The translations under genes and the position numbers were made by a program. 35,393 nt of DNA, from positions 1 through 35,393 of the forward strand of contig JBFGCM010000029.1 in NCBI GenBank assembly GCA_041581135.1. Reading direction: 5' to 3'. This stretch comes from JBFGCM01 sp041581135. Its GTDB lineage: Bacteria > Actinomycetota > Acidimicrobiia > Spongiisociales > UBA5794. Position 1 is the stretch's first letter, and each line of letters opens with the position of its first letter. Of this stretch, positions 30,246-35,393 are shown piece by piece. The notes under the pieces were generated by a model. The model was not told the origin of the DNA, ran no database searches, and worked only from the letters and a program-made list of their open reading frames with translations.

Positions 30246-32528
30246 GTGGGAGTGACGGTGCAGCAGCTGACGGCGGAGACGCCACCGAACGGTTTGGGCG
30301 GAAAGGCCGGCCACGTGCAGTGGCTGATCGTCAATGGGAACCTCGTTCCTCCGACCTGGGTGCTCGCTCCCGACGTCGACGTGGAATCGAGCAACCTCGC
30401 CGGCCTCGGGGATGGCCCATTCGCCGTCCGGTCATCCGCCAATGTGGAGGACGGCAGCCAACACTCGTACGCCGGGCAGTTCCTCACCCTGCTCGACGTC
30501 CCCTCGTCCGAGCTTCGGCTCGCCATCGACAGCGTGCGGAACTCGGTCGATTCGGTCCGGGCCGCCAGCTATCGGGAACGGGGCGCCGCCGGCGACCCCG
30601 CGGTGACGATGAGCGTGCTGGTCCAGCCCATGGTGCCGCCGAAGGTGTCGGGAGTGGCCTTCTCCCGCAACCCGCTGACCGGCCTCAACGAAGTGGTCGT
30701 GGAGGCGGTGAGAGGCCGCGGCGATGCGCTCGTCGGCGAAGGCATCACCCCGCAGCGGTGGATCCATCGTTGGGGAGACTGGAGAGAACGGCCGGCCGGG
30801 GACCCGATACTCGACGACTCTGTCGTTGCGTCCGTGGTCGCCGACACCAGCGAGATCGCCGAGGCGTTTGGAGCACCGGTCGATCTCGAGTGGGTATGGG
30901 ACGGCGAGAGGGTGTGGTGGGTGCAGCTGCGCCCGATCACGGGCCTGGACGACGTGGCGGTCTACTCGAATCGCATCTCGCGGGAGGTCATGCCGGGGAT
31001 CATCAAGCCGCTGATCTGGTCGGTGAACGTCCCCATGGTCAACCAGGCCTGGATCCGGCTCTTCACCGAGGCGATCGGGCCCAACGACCTACGGCCCGAA
31101 GACCTCGCTCGGGCGTTTGCCTTTCGGTCCTACTTCAACATGTCTGCGATCGGCGACATCTTCCAGCTGCTCGGCATGCCTCGCGACTCCTTGGAGTTGC
31201 TGCTCGGCTTCCCCCCGGGATCCGAGCAGCCGAGCTTCAAACCGACGGCCGCCACGTTCGCGAAACTGCCCCGCATGGTGGCCACGACCGCCGGAAAGAT
31301 GCGGTACGGCAGGATCGTTCCCCGCGAAGTCGCCGGCCTCCGCGCCGCCTACGAACCGTACGAGTCGAACGACCTCACTGCTCGCTCTGACGACGCGCTC
31401 CTCGCCGACATCGATCGGCTCATCGAGCTCGGCACGCAGGCCGCCTATGTCAACATCGTCACGCCGCTGCTGGCCAACGTGTACCACACGCTGTTACGGA
31501 GGCGGCTTCGCAAGGCGGGCCTCGACGCCGATCATGTCGACATCGGCGAAGCCGAACTCGCAGATGTCAGCCCAAACATCCACCTCGAGCGTCTTGCTGC
31601 CAAGGTCGCCGAGCTGGATCCCCACGAGGCAGACGCGGCTCGACGCGGGGGCTACGGTGCCCTCCCTGTCTCGCTCCGGGCCGACGTCGACGATTTCCTC
31701 CAGCGATTCGGCCACCTCAGTGATTCGGGCAACGACTTCTCGGTTCCGCCATGGCGAGAGAACCCCGATCACGTGGTGTCGATGATCCTCAACCACGCCG
31801 CCACGGTCGGGGACTCGCAGCGGGTCCCATGGCACGAAGCCGAAGCCCGGCTGGGTGTCGGAGGGCGGGCCGTCGGCAGGCTGCTGCAGCGCCGCACCGT
31901 TGCCTTCATCCAGCATCGGGAAGTGGTGAGTGCGGCCTACACCCAGGGATACGGCTTGTTCCGCCGCTACTTCCTCGAGATCGGTACTCGGTTGAGCGGG
32001 GAGGGCCTGCTCGGTGCCCCCGATGACGTGATGTACCTCTACCTCGACGAGGTCCGGGGCGCCATCGGCGGTGCCGCATCCGGAGCGGGCCTCGCCGATG
32101 TGGTCGACGCCCGCCGGGCGGAGATCGCCGCTGCCGAGGACCTCGTCATGCCCGAGGTCATCTACGGTGACGACTTCGTGCCGGCACCGCCCGCCGAAGT
32201 CGCCGATCGCCTCGAAGGCATCCCCACCTCGCGAGGCCACTACCGCGGGCCATTGCGCGTGGTGCGCGGCATGGACGATTTCGATCGGGTGCTGGCGGGG
32301 GACGTGATCGCGATCCCGTACAGTGACGTCGGCTGGACTCCCCTGTTCGCCCGTGCCGGGGCCGTGGTGGCAGCAGCCGGCGGCATGCTCTCGCACAGCA
32401 GCATCGTGGCTCGCGAGTACCGCATCCCTTGTGTCGTGTCCGTCGATGCTGCGATGAGACTGCCCGAGGGGGCGATCGTCACCGTCGACGGGTATCGCGG
32501 AGTCGTCTCCGTCGAGCGGCAGCAGTGA
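30246..32528 (+). CDS. PEP synthase / rifampicin phosphotransferase-like enzyme
   Basis: This 760-residue enzyme has the PEP-utilising layout. An N-terminal ATP-grasp-like domain contains FAVRSSANVEDGSQHSYAGQF, VLVQPMVPPKVSGVAFSRNP and LEWVWDGERVWWVQLRPIT. A ~400-residue middle region follows, then a C-terminal swivelling domain with the phosphohistidine H717 in AAGGMLSHSSIVARE. The order (ATP, middle, His) is as in rifampicin phosphotransferase and PEP-synthase-like proteins; it lacks the PEP-binding barrel of true PEP synthase. The N-lobe is short: only ~45 residues between GGKAGH and the AVRSS motif. Substrate unknown; start GTG 30246 or 30252. It overlaps the PlsY-like gene by 4 bases. 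Confidence 0.85.
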   Translation: MGVTVQQLTAETPPNGLGGKAGHVQWLIVNGNLVPPTWVLAPDVDVESSNLAGLGDGPFAVRSSANVEDGSQHSYAGQFLTLLDVPSSELRLAIDSVRNSVDSVRAASYRERGAAGDPAVTMSVLVQPMVPPKVSGVAFSRNPLTGLNEVVVEAVRGRGDALVGEGITPQRWIHRWGDWRERPAGDPILDDSVVASVVADTSEIAEAFGAPVDLEWVWDGERVWWVQLRPITGLDDVAVYSNRISREVMPGIIKPLIWSVNVPMVNQAWIRLFTEAIGPNDLRPEDLARAFAFRSYFNMSAIGDIFQLLGMPRDSLELLLGFPPGSEQPSFKPTAATFAKLPRMVATTAGKMRYGRIVPREVAGLRAAYEPYESNDLTARSDDALLADIDRLIELGTQAAYVNIVTPLLANVYHTLLRRRLRKAGLDADHVDIGEAELADVSPNIHLERLAAKVAELDPHEADAARRGGYGALPVSLRADVDDFLQRFGHLSDSGNDFSVPPWRENPDHVVSMILNHAATVGDSQRVPWHEAEARLGVGGRAVGRLLQRRTVAFIQHREVVSAAYTQGYGLFRRYFLEIGTRLSGEGLLGAPDDVMYLYLDEVRGAIGGAASGAGLADVVDARRAEIAAAEDLVMPEVIYGDDFVPAPPAEVADRLEGIPTSRGHYRGPLRVVRGMDDFDRVLAGDVIAIPYSDVGWTPLFARAGAVVAAAGGMLSHSSIVAREYRIPCVVSVDAAMRLPEGAIVTVDGYRGVVSVERQQ

Positions 32529-33235
32529 ACCCGGCGCTGGCTGCCGCTCTGGCGCTGGGTGCGTACCTCATCGGATCCGTGTCGTTCGCCCGCATCGTGG
32601 GTCGGCGCGTGGTGCCGGACGACGACCTCTCATCGACGACCTTGGAGCTGCCGGGTGGTGCGGAGATGGCGTACAAGGGGGTCAGCGCCACTGCGATCGG
32701 GGCCCGAACAGGACCCCGATGGGGCATCGTGGTGGGCGTCGGTGACATCGCCAAGGCCTTCATCCCGACGCTGGCGGTTCGACTGGTGTGGCCCGACGAC
32801 TCGTACCACCTGATCGTGGCGGTGGCGGTGGTCGTTGGCCACAACTACCCGATCTTCCACCGGTTCCGTGGAGGGCGCGGGCAGTCACCACTGTACGGAG
32901 GCGTGCTGGCGATCGATTGGCTGGCAGTCCCGGTGACCACCCTGATCGGCATGGCGGTGGGGCTCGCGGCGCGGGAGATGTTCGTCGCCTACACCCTCGG
33001 CCAGTGGTTGCTGATTCCGTGGTTCATCTGGCGAGGAGGGTCTGCCGAGGTGGCGTACGCCATAGCGGTGAACCTGCTCTTCACGATCGCGGTGATCCCG
33101 GAGGCCAGGGCGTACTTTGCCAAGCGCCGCTCCGGCGAGATCAAGCAGATCGGCTCGGTGTCCGAGTTCCTGGACTCCCATCCAGCGATGGGGACGGGAC
33201 GCGCTCAGACCGAGGCGGCTGACGACGAGCAGTGA
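32525..33235 (+). CDS. PlsY-like glycerol-3-phosphate acyltransferase family protein (divergent)
   Basis: This 236-residue membrane protein has about five helices. PlsY-like marks are AYLIGSVSFARIVGRR at the start and VGHNYPIFHRFRGGRGQSPL, matching the GHxxPxFxxFxGGxG motif. The second PlsY motif (GSGNxGxTN) is changed to YKGVSATAIGAR here, and the C-terminus has a cytosolic tail of ~40 residues (FAKRRSGEIKQIGSVSEFLD). PlsY uses acyl-phosphate to acylate glycerol-3-phosphate; the altered motif suggests another acceptor or donor. GTG start overlaps the preceding stop (GTGA), which ties it to the PEP-synthase-like enzyme. Confidence 0.78.
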   Translation: MNPALAAALALGAYLIGSVSFARIVGRRVVPDDDLSSTTLELPGGAEMAYKGVSATAIGARTGPRWGIVVGVGDIAKAFIPTLAVRLVWPDDSYHLIVAVAVVVGHNYPIFHRFRGGRGQSPLYGGVLAIDWLAVPVTTLIGMAVGLAAREMFVAYTLGQWLLIPWFIWRGGSAEVAYAIAVNLLFTIAVIPEARAYFAKRRSGEIKQIGSVSEFLDSHPAMGTGRAQTEAADDEQ

Positions 33236-33297
33236 AATCGAGGGCCGGGGCTGAACCGATACCGCAGTAACCGGTCCGGCCCTGCGAGCATCGAACC

Positions 33298-34200
33298 GTG
33301 CTCGAGTTGCTACGGATCTTCGTCGACGTGCTCACCCCGGTGCTGGCCGTGGCCGCCGTGGGTGCGTTCGCCGCCAAGATCTGGTCGCTGGACTACCGGC
33401 CCCTCAGCACCATCGCCTACCACTTCTTGGCGCCGGCTTTCGTGTTCCGGATCCTCGTCGACCCCAGCGGGTTCGACGGGCCGATTCTGGGAATGATCGG
33501 CGCCACGATCGCCACCGTGGTCATCGTGTTCGTGTTCGTGCGCGTGCTGCTTCGCAACGTGCCCGAGGAGCGACGGGTCCTCGACTCCATGCTGGGCACC
33601 TTCGGCAACGTCGGCAACCTGGGCTTCCCCATCGTGCTGTTCGCCCTCGGCGATGCCGCTCTTCCTGAGGCCGGCATCCACTTCCTCGCCACCACGATCG
33701 GAGTGTTCGTCCTGGGAATCGCGGCCGCGGCGCGACTGCGGGCCAGCACGGCGACGCGTGCGATCCGGAGGGTGATCACGACGCCCGTCATCGCCGTGGC
33801 ACCCTTCGCCATCGCCTTCAACGTCGCCAATGTCACGCTGGCGCCGTTCGCCGAGCGATTCATGAACCTGCTCGCCGACGCCATGATCCCGGTGATGCTC
33901 CTCACCCTGGGGATGCAGCTGATGACCGTGAGAGTGGTTCCGGATGTCCGTCGTCTCGGCGTGCTCACACTGGTGAAGCTGGCGGTGGCGCCGGCCGTGT
34001 TCTTCGGGGTGTCCCGGCTCATCGGTCTCACCGGCGACGCCCGCAACGCCGGGCTCCTGCTGGCCGCGATGCCATCGGCGGTGTTCGTCGCCCTCATCTC
34101 GCTCGAGTTCGACCTGGAGAGCGAGGTGGCGAGCGCCGCGATCCTGGTGACGTCGCTGATCTCCATCGGCACGCTCGGGGTACTCATCTCGCTGCTCTGA
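33298..34200 (+). CDS. AEC-family (auxin efflux carrier type) transporter
   Basis: This 300-residue membrane protein of about ten helices has the AEC pattern: YHFLAPAFVFRILV, TFGNVGNLGFPIVLFALGD (the helix-break region of the family), a mid cytosolic loop (RLRASTATRAIRR), and AMIPVMLLTLGMQL, NAGLLLAAMPSAVFVALISL in the second half. Substrates of bacterial members are often organic acids. The GTG at 33298 is the start; a GAGCAT hexamer (33286-33291) sits 6 bases before it, so this gene too may be leaderless. The preceding 62 bases contain a GGGCCGG/CCGGCCC inverted repeat. Confidence 0.9.
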   Translation: MLELLRIFVDVLTPVLAVAAVGAFAAKIWSLDYRPLSTIAYHFLAPAFVFRILVDPSGFDGPILGMIGATIATVVIVFVFVRVLLRNVPEERRVLDSMLGTFGNVGNLGFPIVLFALGDAALPEAGIHFLATTIGVFVLGIAAAARLRASTATRAIRRVITTPVIAVAPFAIAFNVANVTLAPFAERFMNLLADAMIPVMLLTLGMQLMTVRVVPDVRRLGVLTLVKLAVAPAVFFGVSRLIGLTGDARNAGLLLAAMPSAVFVALISLEFDLESEVASAAILVTSLISIGTLGVLISLL

Positions 34201-34212
34201 GGATCTCGGTGA

Positions 34213-34353
34213 GCCGGGAGCCGGCGTCGACCGGATCTGGCTCGAGATGCACACGACAAGTCTGGTGACGTGATCGCAGCGCTGTTGATGGACCGTTACG
34301 CGCCCGACCACGCGGTCACCATCGACGGCGGCTACATCGTCGTGCCGCACTGA
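34213..34353 (+). pseudogene. C-terminal remnant of a short-chain dehydrogenase
   Basis: The frame reads ...GDVIAALLMDRYAPDHAVTI then DGGYIVVPH and a stop. The AVTIDGGY ending and the preceding helix (xxxAALLMDRYAP) match the last ~30 residues of short-chain dehydrogenase/reductases. No Rossmann N-terminus or catalytic YxxxK is present upstream, where the AEC gene ends. It may mark a deletion that joined the AEC gene to this region. Confidence 0.4.
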
Positions 34354-34370
34354 GAGTTGGTGCGGGTGGT

Positions 34371-34391
34371 CCCCCGGTGTCGAGCCGGGGG
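34371..34391. terminator. Hairpin between convergent units
   Basis: CCCCCGG, 7-base loop, CCGGGGG; a 7-bp stem 17 bases after the SDR remnant and 38 bases beyond the end of the converging ABM gene. Plausible but short. Confidence 0.5.
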
Positions 34392-34429
34392 TCGCTCGCG
34401 CCTCACTCCTGCCGATGGATGCAGCCCGG

Positions 34430-34714
34430 CTAGAGACCTCCCATGGGTTCGGTCTCGTAACGCTCGCCGAAACGGTCGATGAGGGGTCGCCCGTGCTCCA
34501 TGGCGACCTGCACTTGCGGTAGCTGCAGGGATGCCTGGTGATCCGTCTTCGTCTTCCACACCTCGGTGACCCACAGGGCGTCTGCGTTGGTGGGATCTCG
34601 CGCCACCACATAGCTGACACAACCGGGCATGCCTGTCGAAGCCTCCAGCAGGATCTCGGCGAGATCGTCGCGCCGGCCGGGCTCGGTGAAGATTCTGGCG
34701 ATGAGGCCATACAT
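34430..34714 (-). CDS. Antibiotic biosynthesis monooxygenase (ABM) domain protein
   Basis: This 94-residue ferredoxin-like-fold protein begins MYGLIARIFTEPGRRDDLAE and contains MPGCVSYVVARDPTNADALW and VTEVWKTKTDHQASLQLPQV, typical of ABM/YgiN-like proteins, which act as small cofactor-free oxygenases or quinone-handling proteins, usually as dimers. A TAAGGT hexamer (34724-34729) lies 9 bases before the ATG, so the leader is at most a few bases. The 214 bases from 34715 to 34928 hold no other feature I can name. Confidence 0.88.
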   Translation of the reverse strand: MYGLIARIFTEPGRRDDLAEILLEASTGMPGCVSYVVARDPTNADALWVTEVWKTKTDHQASLQLPQVQVAMEHGRPLIDRFGERYETEPMGGL

Positions 34715-34928
34715 GACGCGGTCACCTTAGGTGGCTCGAGACGGAGGCGGCTGGCGTCTGAAAGTCGATCGAGCCGCTGGTCGACCAAGGCAGCGCCACC
34801 AGCCCTGCGTTTGGGCCACTCAGCGACGTTCAACCCACGCGCGCCATGTTCCGAGAGTCCGCCTCGCCTGCCGGCCACGGCCGCCGCACGTGAGACTGCC
34901 CGGACGGAACCGACGCGGAGATCAGAGC

Positions 34929-35393
34929 TCAGAACCCGAGCAGCACCCCGGCCGCCACCAGGTCCGGAACAACGACGGTGTCGGGATCGAACCGGCCCTC
35001 GGCGCCGACGCCGATGAACCAGACGCCGGCGGCTGCGGCGGCGGCTTCGTCCCAGCTGCTGTCACCGACCATGGCGGTGTTGGAAGGTTCCAGGTCGAGG
35101 GCGGCGCATGCCGCCAGCACCGGCTCGGGAGACGGCTTGGGGCGGACCTCGGGGCTTCGGGTCACTCGCACGTCGATACCGATGCCGAACCGTTCACACA
35201 CCGCGTCGATCGGAGCCGCCGACAGCAAGGTGACGATGGCGCGGGGAACGCGGGCCGTCATCGTGAGAAACGGCTGCAACCCCGGCATGGGGGTCGCCGC
35301 GTCCACGGCGCCGAGCTCGAACCGCTCGATGATGTCGCTCGCCCGCTGCCATCGCTCGGGATCGTCGACGAGGGCGACCAGCGTGGCCATCGC
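34929..35393 (-). CDS. HAD-superfamily hydrolase, C-terminal part (5' end beyond window)
   Basis: The visible 154 residues carry HAD motif II (RAIVTLLSA), motif III lysine (VRPKPSPEPVL) and motif IV (NTAMVGDSSWDEAAAAAAG), followed by the GVWFIGVG strand. Motif I (DxDGT) is missing because the gene continues past base 35393; the frame is open to the edge. The layout is that of phosphoglycolate-phosphatase-like HAD enzymes with a helical cap (ERWQRASDIIERFELGAV). Substrate cannot be told. Confidence 0.85.
   Translation of the reverse strand, partial: AMATLVALVDDPERWQRASDIIERFELGAVDAATPMPGLQPFLTMTARVPRAIVTLLSAAPIDAVCERFGIGIDVRVTRSPEVRPKPSPEPVLAACAALDLEPSNTAMVGDSSWDEAAAAAAGVWFIGVGAEGRFDPDTVVVPDLVAAGVLLGF

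Noticed and set aside
33242..33282. GGGCCGG/CCGGCCC inverted repeat between the PlsY-like and AEC genes as a terminator
   Set aside because: The loop is about 27 bases and the stem only 7 bp; it may be chance in GC-rich DNA.
33310..34878. 522-codon frame on the minus strand opposite the AEC transporter
   Set aside because: Low-complexity His/Asp/Arg/Gly-rich translation spanning several real gene boundaries; the plus strand encodes clear membrane helices.

Overview
The window looks like chromosomal DNA from a high-GC actinobacterium. A deep lineage such as Acidimicrobiia is an inference from overall gene content and has not been tested by phylogeny. Pointers are GC-rich codon use, many 4-base ATGA/GTGA gene overlaps, several apparently leaderless genes, and a DinB-like protein of the actinobacterial DUF664 type. 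I see no phage, insertion sequence, CRISPR array, tRNA or rRNA.

Layout. 1-5.5 kb: the end of a pyruvate:ferredoxin oxidoreductase coupled to a dihydroorotate-dehydrogenase-like protein, a converging fumarylacetoacetase/thiolase pair (aromatic amino acid or aromatic acid breakdown), an unrecognised protein and a DUF302 protein. 5.5-13.3 kb: a MacAB-like export operon divergent from an OmpR-type two-component system, three small cytosolic DUF genes, and a secreted helical protein. The two-component operon and the secreted-protein gene carry the same array of four CTCTCAG-like repeats at exact 11-base steps, so they probably form one regulon. 13.3-15.4 kb: a methionine operon (DUF1737, rhodanese, O-succinylhomoserine sulfhydrylase-like) behind a compact S-box (SAM) riboswitch.

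15.5-24.1 kb is a respiratory block. A Rieske protein, a b6-type cytochrome b and a subunit-IV-like protein fused to seven haem-c domains form an unusual bc complex. Divergently there are cytochrome c maturation genes (ccmF, ccmH, a ccmI-like TPR gene, ccmG) and then a six-haem lipoprotein whose haem part is separated from its lipid anchor by ten collagen-like Gly-X-Y triplets. The maturation genes would serve the 13 c-type haem sites encoded next to them.

24.2-28.7 kb: an Fbp-type ferric iron ABC transporter (ATPase, binding lipoprotein, fused permease) followed by a DtxR-family regulator whose metal site looks closer to MntR than to IdeR. 28.8-35.4 kb: a thioesterase, a secreted Trp-rich protein of unknown function, a PEP-synthase/rifampicin-phosphotransferase-like enzyme coupled to a divergent PlsY-like acyltransferase, an AEC-family transporter, a short-chain dehydrogenase remnant, a small ABM-domain protein and a HAD hydrolase that runs off the window.

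The best candidates for something undescribed are the bc complex with a heptahaem tail together with the collagen-stalked hexahaem lipoprotein, and the CTCTCAG-repeat envelope regulon.
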